A program made the position numbers and the translations under genes. Under the pieces are notes generated by a model. That model had not been told where the DNA came from, searched no databases, and saw only the letters and a list, made by a program, of their open reading frames with translations. This document shows, piece after piece, positions 24,807 to 33,042 of a stretch of 64,000 bases of DNA; position 1 is the stretch's first letter, and each line of letters begins with the position of its first letter. The DNA is from Oceanospirillum sanctuarii. GTDB lineage: Bacteria > Pseudomonadota > Gammaproteobacteria > Pseudomonadales > Halomonadaceae. Location of the stretch: contig NZ_MTBA01000013.1 in NCBI RefSeq assembly GCF_002150805.1, forward strand, positions 112,715-176,714. Reading direction: 5' to 3'.

Positions 24807-25784
24807 TTATTTCTTGCCCGCCAGATTCACCGTAGGATTCACTAAGCCGTAAACCAGATCCACGATGGTATTGGTGATTACAAAGATCGCACCTACAACA
24901 ATCAGGTAGGCCACAATCAGCGGGGTATCCACACGGTTAATCGCTTCCAGGAACAGGAAGCCCATACCCGGCCATTGGAATACGGTTTCAGTCAGAATGG
25001 TGTACGCCACCATGGTTCCGATCTGAACACCACCAACAGTAATCACCGGCAGCATGGTATTTTTCAGAGCGTGCAGGAAGTAAATACGGCGCGGGTTAAG
25101 ACCCTTAGCCCAGGCAAATTTCACGTACTCAGACTGCAGCACCTCCATCATCTCCGCGCGGATCAGACGGATAAAAAGCGGCAGCATAATAGAAGCCAGA
25201 GAGATACACGGCAGCACCAGGTGCGCCAGACCATCCCAGGTAAAGAAACCGGATTCCCAGCCCCAGAACATCGGCTGAGTTTCACCACGACCGAAGGAAG
25301 GCATCCAGCCCAACTCGATAGAGAAGAAGTAGATCAGGCCAATAGCGGTCAGGAACACAGGTACAGAGATACCGATAATACTGAAGCCCATTACCGCCTT
25401 GGAAAACCAGCTTTGAGGGTTAATGGCAGAGTAAACCCCCAGCGGAACCGATAAAAATACAATAATTAGAGAGGCACCAAATACCAGCTCAAGTGTCGCC
25501 GGTAGTTTTGCCAGAATCACATCCAGGGCAGGCTCTTTAAAGAAATAGGAGGTGCCCAGGTCACCTTGCAGCGCATTTTTTACAAAGCGGCCGTACTGTA
25601 CTAAGAAGGGATCATTCAGGCCCAATTCATTACGAAGTTGCTGACGTTCGGCTTCTGAAACCGATTGGCCAACCATCTCTCGCAATGGGTCGCCCAAGTT
25701 ATCCTGAATGGAGAAGCTGATAATACTGATGACAAACATCACTACTATCGCCTGAGCCAGTCGTTTTATAAAAAAAGCAATCAT
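24807..25784 (-). CDS. Peptide ABC transporter permease (DppB/OppB-like)
   Basis: Protein of 325 residues with six membrane segments, the first at residues 9-27. The loop YVKFAWAKGLNPRRIYFLHALKN is the permease contact site for the ATPase. LGLNDPFLVQYGRFVKNALQGDLG is the conserved periplasmic segment of OppB/DppB proteins. It follows the binding-protein gene after a 170-base gap that contains a strong imperfect hairpin, which would allow more binding protein than permease to be made. Confidence 0.94.
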   Translation of the reverse strand: MIAFFIKRLAQAIVVMFVISIISFSIQDNLGDPLREMVGQSVSEAERQQLRNELGLNDPFLVQYGRFVKNALQGDLGTSYFFKEPALDVILAKLPATLELVFGASLIIVFLSVPLGVYSAINPQSWFSKAVMGFSIIGISVPVFLTAIGLIYFFSIELGWMPSFGRGETQPMFWGWESGFFTWDGLAHLVLPCISLASIMLPLFIRLIRAEMMEVLQSEYVKFAWAKGLNPRRIYFLHALKNTMLPVITVGGVQIGTMVAYTILTETVFQWPGMGFLFLEAINRVDTPLIVAYLIVVGAIFVITNTIVDLVYGLVNPTVNLAGKK

Positions 25785-25870
25785 GGTTATTCTGCCTTTA
25801 TGACGTCGCGTATCCCTGCGTCGTTTTATTCTTTATATATCTGAGGGAAAGTATCCCCGAAGGAACACAG

Positions 25871-25905
25871 GGCCAGCCTGACTCTCGGGGGAGAGAGGCC
25901 AGACC
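25871..25905 (-). other. Hairpin between binding-protein and permease genes
   Basis: GGCCAGCCTGACTCTC and GAGAGAGGCCAGACC flank a GGGG loop and pair with one bulge. Such structures after the first gene of binding-protein operons typically stabilise or terminate most of the transcript, giving excess binding protein. No T-run follows, so RNA processing is as likely as termination. Confidence 0.55.
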
Positions 25906-25953
25906 GGCCGAACTTCACATCGACTTAATAAGCCGTGATCTCAGTTGCCGTGA

Positions 25954-27510
25954 TTATTCTTCAATAACCAGGTCACCCAGGTATGGGAAGTCCATAACGT
26001 TTACTACCGGCTCAATGTTCACACCCTTACGAGCGGCCCAAGCCAGGTTCTGCCAGTGCAGAGGAATGAACGCGGCATCGTCATACAGCATCTGTTCGAT
26101 TTTCTGCATGATCTGAGCACGTTTCTTAGGACTGGTTTCGGTGTTCGCCTGCTGCATCAGCTTGTCAGCTTCAGGGTTGCAGTAGTTACCGCTGTTGTAC
26201 TGACCCAGACCTGTTTCAGTATCAGGACATGCAGTCAGGAACTCGAAGAAGTTGTTGGAATCTTCGGTATCTGCGTGCCAGCCGATCATCATCATGTCTG
26301 CAGCGCGAGCATCAAACTCACCCCAGTACTGAGCTTTTGGCAGAGTTTTCAGGTCAACTTTGATGTTGATCTTCGCCAGCATAGAAGCCACAGCCTGAGC
26401 GATTTTCTCGTCGTTCACGTAGCGGTTGTTAGGCGCCATCATAGTGATGGAGAAGCCTTTCTCGTAACCCGCTTCTTTCATCAGCTGCTTCGCTTTCTTC
26501 AGATCATAACGAGGCTTCAGCGCTTCGTTGTGACCCAGATAACCCCATGGGCTCATCTGAGCAGCAGGAGTTGCGAAACCACGCATGATTTTCTTAACGA
26601 TACCCTGTTGGTTGATTGCGTAAGCAACAGCCTGACGTACACGGGCATCTTTAAAGGCTTCAACACGTTCCTGATTCATCTGGAACGTGATGATACGGGT
26701 ACCGCCCATAGTCACCAGGTCAACATTCTTGTTGGACTCGATACGCTTGTGGTCGGTTGGTGGAACCGGAGCGATGAAATCAACGTCGCCGGACAGCAGA
26801 GCTGCAACACGGGTCGGCGCTTCTTTAATCGGGGTCAGTACGATCTTATCAACGTTGCCAGGAGACTGAGTATCCCAGTAGCTGCTGTTACGATCGAACT
26901 CAACTTTTACACCCTGCTGACGGTAGCTAACGGTGTAAGGACCAGTACCGGACAGCTGACGGGATGCGAAAGAGTTGCCGTGTTTAACCAGCTTGTCTTT
27001 AGGCTCGCCGTTTGCGTCAGTACCTGAGTAGAACTTGCTGTCCATTGGGAACAGGTAAGTAACGTTGTTCAGGATCAGCGGGAAAGGCTCTGCTGTTTTC
27101 AGCTCGATGGTGTAGTCATCGATTACTTTCAGCTCAGAGAAAGGTGCGAAGATGCCTTTAAAGTCAGCAGATTCGCGCAGACGGTTGAAAGTAAACTCAA
27201 CGTCTTTAGCGGTGAAGGTATTTCCGGAGTGGAATTTAACACCCTTACGCAGATGGAAACGCATAGTCAGATTGTCGATACGCTCCCACTTCTCTGCCAG
27301 ACGTGGTTCGAAGCCCAGTTTACGATCCCAACGTACCAGAGGATCGAAAGTCATGTGGGACAGCTGGAGTGTGCCGCCGGAAAGCTGCTCATGTGGATCA
27401 AGAGACACAGGGTCAGCGTCGTATGCCATCTTCAAAGTTGCTGCGTTAGCACCAGTCATGAGCCCCAGGCTCAGGACCGCACCAGCCAGCAGGGATACGG
27501 ATTTTTTCAT
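25954..27510 (-). CDS. Peptide ABC transporter substrate-binding protein (DppA-like)
   Basis: Protein of 518 residues with a classical signal peptide (MKKSVSLLAGAVLSLGLMTGANA, cleaved after ANA near 23), so periplasmic and soluble rather than lipoprotein. It is a solute-binding family 5 protein: ADPVSLDPHEQ at the start, FHLRKGVKFHSGNTFTAKDV near 90 and ARQAVAYAI-like VRQAVAYAINQ near 300. The family binds di- and oligopeptides, but some members bind nickel, heme or sugars; the neighbouring carboxypeptidase and prolidase favour peptides. It is the first gene of the importer operon. Confidence 0.95.
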   Translation of the reverse strand: MKKSVSLLAGAVLSLGLMTGANAATLKMAYDADPVSLDPHEQLSGGTLQLSHMTFDPLVRWDRKLGFEPRLAEKWERIDNLTMRFHLRKGVKFHSGNTFTAKDVEFTFNRLRESADFKGIFAPFSELKVIDDYTIELKTAEPFPLILNNVTYLFPMDSKFYSGTDANGEPKDKLVKHGNSFASRQLSGTGPYTVSYRQQGVKVEFDRNSSYWDTQSPGNVDKIVLTPIKEAPTRVAALLSGDVDFIAPVPPTDHKRIESNKNVDLVTMGGTRIITFQMNQERVEAFKDARVRQAVAYAINQQGIVKKIMRGFATPAAQMSPWGYLGHNEALKPRYDLKKAKQLMKEAGYEKGFSITMMAPNNRYVNDEKIAQAVASMLAKINIKVDLKTLPKAQYWGEFDARAADMMMIGWHADTEDSNNFFEFLTACPDTETGLGQYNSGNYCNPEADKLMQQANTETSPKKRAQIMQKIEQMLYDDAAFIPLHWQNLAWAARKGVNIEPVVNVMDFPYLGDLVIEE

Positions 27511-28028
27511 CTTGGATTCCCGTTAGTTATTATCTTTGTCGGTGATTTCAGGTTCAGCCGGAAAGTGCTGCCAAACCCAGTTGTGAATCAGTTCACACAA
27601 CTGTCATCGGAAAAAAGTCTAATAGAAGGTTCGGGGTCTACCAATTTGAATAACGAAAGATGCCATACAAGATCCGTATAAGAGTTTTCGATCTCCCTAA
27701 AATAGGGCGACAAAACAGTATATTTACCTGCAAAGGTGCGATTAAAGTGCAAAAAAACCAACATTTTGCACTTATTGTCTAACTCAGGATGCAGAAAAAT
27801 CTTCAGATTTTCTTTCGCCCCCGTCGATTTTTCTCTGTTTGCTAACCTGACAACCACTTCTGACCGAATTTACAGACTAAAACTTGCCCTTAAACACGGC
27901 CTTACCTAATATCCCGCCCGCCAATACATCCTTATAACGGTTTTGTATCGGTAGCCTCTGTAGCTTTCAGGCAAACCGATTTAATTTGTGTATCAGGCTT
28001 TTCAGCCTCAACTGCTTTCGGAAAATCC
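27511..28028. other. Divergent intergenic region upstream of the importer operon
   Basis: About 520 AT-rich bases between the binding-protein gene and the UPF0231 gene, carrying the promoters of both. The only clear structure is the palindrome at 27745-27773. An open frame at 27588-27857 on the minus strand has no ribosome site or recognisable product and is considered spurious. Confidence 0.5.
27745..27773. promoter_or_regulatory. Palindromic site upstream of the peptide importer operon
   Basis: AAGTGCAAAA (27745-27754) and TTTTGCACTT (27764-27773) are exact reverse complements separated by nine bases. Position, about 235 bases before the importer start, and symmetry suggest a dimeric regulator site; it could equally form an RNA hairpin. 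The LysR encoded in the cluster is one candidate binder, though the classical T-N11-A motif is only loosely matched. Confidence 0.5.
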
Positions 28029-28430
28029 ATGGAATTCGACTTTATTCGTGATCGTGACGGCCAGTGCAGCCTTGAACTGAACGGCGAGCAAACCGCTCTT
28101 GAACGCTGGTTTAACGCCAAAGAACGCCAGTCTCTCTGCACACTGGATGACCTGCTGGAAGTGATTGCGGATATCAAACAGGGTAACAAGCGGGAGTACA
28201 CAGGTTCAGACCCCGAGTTTCAGATCACCCTGACCAAAGATGACTGCCTGATCACAGCCAACTGGCTGCTGTTTGAGGAAGGCCTTAAAGACAACGAATA
28301 CGAAAACACCAGTCTTGAAGAACAGGATCTGAACAACGACGAAAACGATGCCAGAGCTGAGTGCGGACTGGATGATTTCGCGTATCTGCTGGAAGAGTGG
28401 CGGGAGTTTCTGCGCGAAAACCAGCGCTGA
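28029..28430 (+). CDS. yacL: UPF0231 (YacL) family protein
   Basis: Protein of 133 residues, acidic, without signal or membrane segment. N-terminal EFDFIRDRDGQCSLELNGEQTALERWFN, and C-terminal ECGLDDFAYLLEEWREFL match the conserved ends of Escherichia coli YacL. The middle has a ten-residue Asn/Asp/Glu-rich insertion (EEQDLNNDENDAR). The function of the family is unknown. It appears monocistronic, with a weak GGAAAATCC ribosome site. Confidence 0.8.
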   Translation: MEFDFIRDRDGQCSLELNGEQTALERWFNAKERQSLCTLDDLLEVIADIKQGNKREYTGSDPEFQITLTKDDCLITANWLLFEEGLKDNEYENTSLEEQDLNNDENDARAECGLDDFAYLLEEWREFLRENQR

Positions 28431-28547
28431 TCCTTCTATTTCCCTCATTCTCAGAATGCCTCAAGTCTGGGCTAGCTTAGCAAAATCGATTATCCTCTTA
28501 TTTAAATTAACAAAACCTAATTTAATATAAACGATAAAAGGTTATCC

Positions 28548-28784
28548 ATGACTACACTGCTTAACTGGCTCGACACTCTGCCCTGGGGCATTCTGATTAT
28601 TGGCTCACTCACTCTGGGCCTCGCCCCTTTCTTTCCTGAACCCCATCTGGTTGAAAAACTACGTATGCTGGTTAATGGCGAACTGAAAGCATCTATCGAC
28701 TGGTTTGACCTTGCCATGCACGGCGCATTTCCTTTTCTGCTGATTGTTAAACTGCTGGCTACGGGATTCAGGCAAGTGGCCTGA
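28548..28784 (+). CDS. Small two-helix membrane protein
   Basis: Protein of 78 residues with two hydrophobic segments, about 12-30 and 58-72, separated by an amphipathic EPHLVEKLRMLVNGEL stretch. A clear AAAAGGTTATCC ribosome site precedes ATG 28548. Similar short proteins with PFFPEPHLVEKLRML are common in marine gammaproteobacteria, but I know of no function. It stands alone between the yacL and HIT genes. Confidence 0.65.
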   Translation: MTTLLNWLDTLPWGILIIGSLTLGLAPFFPEPHLVEKLRMLVNGELKASIDWFDLAMHGAFPFLLIVKLLATGFRQVA

Positions 28785-28882
28785 ATCAAAATCCTCTCCG
28801 CTCGCTTTCTCTGATATGCTTCTGAAATCACTGGCCTTTTCATCTCATTTTTATATCGGCCTACTGTTTTCAGGAGCACCCT

Positions 28883-29311
28883 ATGTTTACTTTGCACTCC
28901 CGTCTTGAGCAGGACACCATCCCGGTTGCAGACTTCCCGGTTTCCCGTCTGGTAATGATGAACGACGCCCGATTTCCATGGTTTATTCTGGTGCCTCGTA
29001 TCGGCGGCATTACCGAGATCCATCAGCTGGACAAGTCTGATCGCCAGCAACTCATGGATGAATCCTGCATTCTGGCTGAAGCTCTGATGACTGCATTCCA
29101 CGGTCATAAAATGAATGTCGCGGCTTTAGGCAATGTGGTGCCTCAGCTGCATGTGCATCATGTCGTGCGTCAGGAAGATGATGCCGCCTGGCCAGCGCCG
29201 ATATGGGGTGTTGGCTCGCCAGAAGCGATGAGCGATGAAGAGGCTCAATCCCGCATTCAACAGCTGATTCCTCACCTTCAAAAAGCGATGCCAGAGCTTC
29301 AGCTGGTGTAA
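28883..29311 (+). CDS. HIT domain protein (histidine-triad nucleotide hydrolase family)
   Basis: Protein of 142 residues. The histidine triad reads QLHVHHVVR near residue 91, a variant of HxHxHxx in which the catalytic pattern His-phi-His is kept but the third position is His-Val-Val. DARFPWFILVPR near 30 and GNVVPQLHVH are typical of the HinT/FHIT-like branch found in proteobacteria. These enzymes split nucleoside phosphoramidates or dinucleotides. AGGAGCACCCT precedes the ATG. The last five codons lie in the first unit of a four-copy tandem repeat running toward the next gene. Confidence 0.88.
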   Translation: MFTLHSRLEQDTIPVADFPVSRLVMMNDARFPWFILVPRIGGITEIHQLDKSDRQQLMDESCILAEALMTAFHGHKMNVAALGNVVPQLHVHHVVRQEDDAAWPAPIWGVGSPEAMSDEEAQSRIQQLIPHLQKAMPELQLV

Positions 29312-29384
29312 ATAAAGAGCCTCAGCTGGCCTGAACAAAGAGCTTCAGCCGGTTTGATTTAAAGCTTCAGCTGATGTGATTTGG
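29293..29384 (+). repeat. Four tandem 23-bp repeats from the HIT gene end into the HAD gene leader
   Basis: Four diverged copies of a 23-base unit (consensus AGAGCTTCAGCTGGTNTGAT plus three bases) lie at 29293-29315, 29316-29338, 29339-29361 and 29362-29384. The first copy encodes the C-terminus of the HIT protein. The others fill the whole gap up to the HAD gene's ribosome site, so the intergenic region is made by repeat expansion. Confidence 0.85.
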
Positions 29385-29396
29385 AGAATGATCTGC

Positions 29397-29891
29397 GTGT
29401 CTGACAGCAAAACAAAACAACCCATTTTTCTGTTCGACTGGGGTGACACCCTGATGGTGGATTTCCCTGAAATGACAGGGAAGATGAAGGAGTGGCCTAA
29501 GGTTCAGATGCAACCGAAAGCCGATGAGGTCTTAGCAGAACTCAGCAAAAGCGCCCGACTCTTTGTTGCAACAGGAGCTGCCGATTCCGCAGAAAGCGAT
29601 ATCCGGGCTGCTTTTGACCGGGTGGGTTTATGCGCTTACCTTGAAGGCTATTTCTGCCAGAGCAATCTGGGGATCGGCAAAGGCACTCCCCGCTTTTATC
29701 AGGCCATCATAAAACAACTGGGAGTAACACCCGATCAGTGCACCATGGTGGGCGATCACTTTGAAAAAGATATCGCACCGGCATTGGAGGCTGGCCTTAA
29801 AGCGATCTGGCTGACTGATCAACGTGGGCCAGCTGAACACAGGAGGCGGCAATTCCTTAAGATAAAAAGCCTGAATGAGTTACTGCACTGA
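29397..29891 (+). CDS. HAD family hydrolase
   Basis: Protein of 164 residues from GTG 29397, ten bases after GGAG; an ATG at 29388 is too close to that site. The HAD motifs are visible: motif I FLFDWGDTLM (DxGDT, where a Trp-Gly replaces the usual Leu-Asp-Gly), motif III lysine in GKGTPRFYQ, and motif IV MVGDHFEKDIAPALEAG. In motif I the second aspartate is kept (DWGDT), so phosphatase chemistry remains plausible. Substrate unknown; the short cap places it near subfamily I phosphatases. Confidence 0.87.
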   Translation: MSDSKTKQPIFLFDWGDTLMVDFPEMTGKMKEWPKVQMQPKADEVLAELSKSARLFVATGAADSAESDIRAAFDRVGLCAYLEGYFCQSNLGIGKGTPRFYQAIIKQLGVTPDQCTMVGDHFEKDIAPALEAGLKAIWLTDQRGPAEHRRRQFLKIKSLNELLH

Positions 29892-29971
29892 TTCGCCTGA
29901 CCGACGTATAAGCACCCTATGAGCGAATGCGTCGCTAAAATTTCTGTAAAACCCAAGGGAAGTCCGCGCTG

Positions 29972-31111
29972 ATGAAGATACGCTTTATCGACAACATCTC
30001 TCAGATTGACGATGCCGACTGGCAGCGGCTTCTGAATACGGACAACAACCCCTTTATCGGCAAAGCCTTTCTGCTGGCTCTTGAAAGCTCGGGTGCCGCA
30101 AGTGAAAAAGGCGGCTGGAAGCCCCACCATCTGACCGTAGAATCTGATGACGGCCTGATCGCCTTTATGCCGCTGTACCTTAAGACCCACTCCTACGGCG
30201 AATACGTGTTCGACTGGTCCTGGGCCGATGCCTATCAGCGTTATGGACTGGCCTATTACCCAAAACTGGTCACCGCCATACCTTATACCCCAAGTCAGGG
30301 TGAGCGTCTGTTGGTGGCCGATGGTATACAGAAGTCCGATCTGCTCCCCCTGATTGTTGACGCTGTAAAAGCCGAAGCAATGCGATTAGGCGCCTCCGGC
30401 TGGCATCTGCTTTTCCCCCAGGAAGATGAACACCAGCTGCTGGCAAATCAGCAACTGCATACCCGCCTAACCTGCCAGTTCCACTGGTTTAATACCGACA
30501 ACTGGCAGGATTTTGATCAGTTTCTGGCAAGTTTCAGCTCGAAAAAACGTAAAAACGTCAAACAGGAAAGGCGCAAAGTTGCCGAACAGGGATTCCGCTT
30601 AGCGCGTGTTGAAGGCACAGAGATCACGCCAGAACAGCTGGAACACTTCTATCATTGCTACCACATCACCTATCTGCAACGGGGAAGACAGGGCTATCTG
30701 AACAGAAGCTTCTTCCAGCAGTTAGTTGAAACCATGCCAGAACAGATGATGCTGGTGATCGCCTATGATTCGACAGATGCCCCGGTGGCGGCAGCACTGT
30801 TTTTTCATGACAACGCCAGCCTTTACGGACGCTACTGGGGCAGCAAGGTTGAAGCTGACAGCCTGCACTTTGAGGCCTGTTACTATCAGGGCATCGAATA
30901 CTGTCTGGAACGCGGCCTGAAGCATTTTGACCCCGGCACCCAGGGTGAACACAAGATCAGTCGGGGCTTTCACCCGATCCTCACCTGGTCTAACCATTGG
31001 CTTGCAGAGCCGGGCTTTGATGATGCGATACGGGATTTTGTCGAAGAAGAAGCCGAGCATGTTCAACAGTACGCAGAGCACGCCTGCGACATGCTGCCGT
31101 TTAAGGAATAG
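29972..31111 (+). CDS. FemAB-like GNAT-fold protein (PF04339 type)
   Basis: Protein of 379 residues. Features of the FemAB_like family are clear: NPFIGKAFLLALESSG near the start, PHHLTV, PLYLKTHSYGEYVFDWSWADAY, then KRKNVKQERRKVAEQG in the second half, and DPGTQGEHKISRGFHP near residue 315. The family carries two GNAT-like domains and is thought to transfer acyl or aminoacyl groups; the exact reaction is not known. AAGGGAAG precedes the ATG. The gene ends 76 bases before the MntA/HepT pair. Confidence 0.87.
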   Translation: MKIRFIDNISQIDDADWQRLLNTDNNPFIGKAFLLALESSGAASEKGGWKPHHLTVESDDGLIAFMPLYLKTHSYGEYVFDWSWADAYQRYGLAYYPKLVTAIPYTPSQGERLLVADGIQKSDLLPLIVDAVKAEAMRLGASGWHLLFPQEDEHQLLANQQLHTRLTCQFHWFNTDNWQDFDQFLASFSSKKRKNVKQERRKVAEQGFRLARVEGTEITPEQLEHFYHCYHITYLQRGRQGYLNRSFFQQLVETMPEQMMLVIAYDSTDAPVAAALFFHDNASLYGRYWGSKVEADSLHFEACYYQGIEYCLERGLKHFDPGTQGEHKISRGFHPILTWSNHWLAEPGFDDAIRDFVEEEAEHVQQYAEHACDMLPFKE

Positions 31112-31187
31112 GCCTGAGCGGATAGCATTCACCCTCAAACCGGTTAGAATGAAGCCAACACATATTCCATTCTCACAGCAGAACAAG

Positions 31188-31592
31188 ATGACATCTTCAC
31201 AAGACCCTCTTCTGGCAAGACTGATACAGTTAGCCACTCAAAAGCCGGAAATCAATGCACTTTGGCTATATGGCTCAAGAGCTAAGGGCAACTATCGCCC
31301 GGACAGCGACTATGACTTAGGTGTGTTATTTGCTGATCATATCGATGACCCCTTCGAGCGTCGATTACGTCCGGAATTACTCGCGCTGGATTGGACAAAA
31401 ACGTTAGGTCTTGATGAAGATCTAATCAGTCTCATAGATATTCAAAACGCCCCAATTCCTTTGGCGATGAATATCATCTCCGGTGAGCTTCTTTACTGCA
31501 GTAATCGTGATGCAAGGCTGGCCGCAGAAGGGCGAATCATGTCCAAGGCTGAGTTAGACTATCAATATCATCTGAAGCATTTTGGAATCTGA
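31188..31592 (+). CDS. mntA: MntA-type minimal nucleotidyltransferase antitoxin
   Basis: Protein of 134 residues from ATG 31188; the frame is open further upstream but that overlaps the FemAB-like gene. The nucleotidyltransferase signature G-S-x10-D-x-D is exact (LYGSRAKGNYRPDSDYDLGV, near 25-43). In type VII toxin-antitoxin systems MntA adds AMP to the HepT toxin and inactivates it. The HepT gene starts three bases after this stop, so the module is a two-gene operon. Third acidic residue: LISLIDI near 84 fits the family. The stretch looks foreign relative to its neighbours in gene content. Confidence 0.9.
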   Translation: MTSSQDPLLARLIQLATQKPEINALWLYGSRAKGNYRPDSDYDLGVLFADHIDDPFERRLRPELLALDWTKTLGLDEDLISLIDIQNAPIPLAMNIISGELLYCSNRDARLAAEGRIMSKAELDYQYHLKHFGI

Positions 31593-31595
31593 CCC

Positions 31596-32021
31596 GTGGC
31601 AGACACCTACTATTTATCTGCGATAGAACAAAATACGAAGGTATATCATGCTGAGCTCAATCAGCTTCATCAGATTCTGTCCGAGCGAAACCTTTCAACC
31701 TTTGAATACCGCGCTGCAGAACGCTCTCTGCAGGTCAGCATTGAAGCTGCCATTGGGGTTGCCAAGCACTGGGCAAAATCACTGACAGGCAGTAGCCCCA
31801 GCGATGCTTACTCTGCTTTTGAAATCCTGTCTCAACATCAACATCTTTCGCTTGAACAACTGGGAAATTGGCGCAAGGTCATCGGTCTGCGTAATGCCCT
31901 CGTTCACGATTACCTCAATATCGATCCAGGCATAGTGCGCTCGGTTATTTCGCAGGGATACTACCAGCAGATTTTCGAATTTATTACTCTGGGAATTGAG
32001 GCGTTAACTTCGGCAGACTGA
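31596..32021 (+). CDS. hepT: HepT-type HEPN toxin ribonuclease
   Basis: Protein of 141 residues starting at GTG 31596. The HEPN RNase motif R-x4-H followed by x-Tyr is present as LRNALVHDYLNID (near 105), with the tyrosine that MntA modifies. The four-helix pattern is as expected, with SIEAAIGVAKHWAKSL providing the second helix. HepT cuts RNA (tRNA 3' ends in studied cases) when not AMPylated. It is coupled to mntA. All catalytic residues seem intact, so the toxin is probably active. Confidence 0.9.
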   Translation: MADTYYLSAIEQNTKVYHAELNQLHQILSERNLSTFEYRAAERSLQVSIEAAIGVAKHWAKSLTGSSPSDAYSAFEILSQHQHLSLEQLGNWRKVIGLRNALVHDYLNIDPGIVRSVISQGYYQQIFEFITLGIEALTSAD

Positions 32022-32041
32022 AGCCATCATCGCGTCATTTT

Positions 32042-33004
32042 CTACACAAACACCACAACAAACAGCGCCAGCGTAAAGCTCCCCATAAAGGCTTCGGTCG
32101 CCGCGAAAAAGCGGCTCAGCCCTATCGGAGTGATATCCCCATAGCCCAAAGTCGTGAAGGTGACGACGCTAAAATAGATGGCGTTGATAAAGCCAAAAAA
32201 GTTATCAGCGAAGCTTTTTCCGGTATCCAGCTGCAATAGCTGCCCGCCATCGTTAACACCGTTTAAAAAGAAGATCACCGCGAAGCCAAGAATCAGAAAC
32301 AGGGAAAACAGAATCACCCGAAGTGGTCGCTCACCATAGCCACAGAAAAGATCAACTACACGGGATACAACTCGGGGAACAGAGAAGAGCGGCATCTGAT
32401 AACGACGCATCACCATTTCACGACGGAAGAAGTATCCCGCCTGTTCAAACAAGCCCTGATTTTCCAGTACTCGCCGAAGGTGACGGTAGATATCCTCAGC
32501 CTGCTCGAAATAATCCAGTCGCGTGGCACGGGCTCTAGCTTGATAGGCTTCCTGCTCCTGCAGCAGATAGTGCCCCCAATGCACGTTCTCCAGTCGGGCA
32601 TCGTCAAAGCGTGCTCCCAACAGGTTAGCGCCTTCAAGGTTTGCGCAATGAAGGTTGGCACCCCGAAGATCTGCTTTCATCAGAGAAGAGTGCCTGAGGT
32701 CAGCATGAAACAGATGAGCGTTCTGCAGATTGGCGCGATAGAAATCGGTAAAACGCAGATCATAACCCTGCTTACTGCCATCATGGACCAGATTAACTCC
32801 CTCAAGCTGAGCTTGCTTAAGGGAAAGCCCCTGTAAAGAAACATCAGTTTGCGCGAAATGTTCTAGGCGGGCTTTCAATTCAGGTTCGGTCTTAACACGG
32901 CGGGCATCATGCCAATAGCAAAGGTCATCGTGGGCAGCGGTCTCACCGCATGTCATGCCGTCTGGGCTGGTGTAGGTGCAGATGTACTGACTCTTTTCTT
33001 TCAT
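32042..33004 (-). CDS. Pentapeptide-repeat protein fused to a two-helix potassium channel
   Basis: Protein of 320 residues in three parts. Residues 1-35 hold a Cys/His cluster (CTYTSPDGMTCGE, then LCYWHD) that could bind zinc. Residues 55-145 are pentapeptide repeats (A(D/N)LxxA: ADLRGANLHCANLEGANLLG). After a helical linker, two membrane helices flank the potassium filter TTLGYGDI (near 290), making a KcsA-like pore. The pentapeptide helix probably forms a cytoplasmic sensing or anchoring element. The gene converges with hepT and stands alone on its strand. The ligand or role is unknown. Confidence 0.85.
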   Translation of the reverse strand: MKEKSQYICTYTSPDGMTCGETAAHDDLCYWHDARRVKTEPELKARLEHFAQTDVSLQGLSLKQAQLEGVNLVHDGSKQGYDLRFTDFYRANLQNAHLFHADLRHSSLMKADLRGANLHCANLEGANLLGARFDDARLENVHWGHYLLQEQEAYQARARATRLDYFEQAEDIYRHLRRVLENQGLFEQAGYFFRREMVMRRYQMPLFSVPRVVSRVVDLFCGYGERPLRVILFSLFLILGFAVIFFLNGVNDGGQLLQLDTGKSFADNFFGFINAIYFSVVTFTTLGYGDITPIGLSRFFAATEAFMGSFTLALFVVVFV

Positions 33005-33042
33005 GACAATCCTCCCTCCCCGCCCCCAAAATACACTTTCAA

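Noticed and set aside
27640..27690. Possible sigma-54 promoter (TGGCA with a downstream GT) before the importer operon
   Set aside because: The required GC dinucleotide at -12 is missing at the right distance.
27588..27857. 89-residue minus-strand open frame upstream of the importer operon
   Set aside because: No ribosome site, odd composition, and it spans the palindrome and probable promoter region.
29293..29384. Four regular repeats as a possible mini CRISPR array
   Set aside because: The units are contiguous without spacers and the first is coding; no cas genes are present.
30927..31187. Longer start for the MntA gene (221-residue frame)
   Set aside because: The upstream part overlaps the FemAB-like gene in another frame, and the nucleotidyltransferase family starts near ATG 31188.
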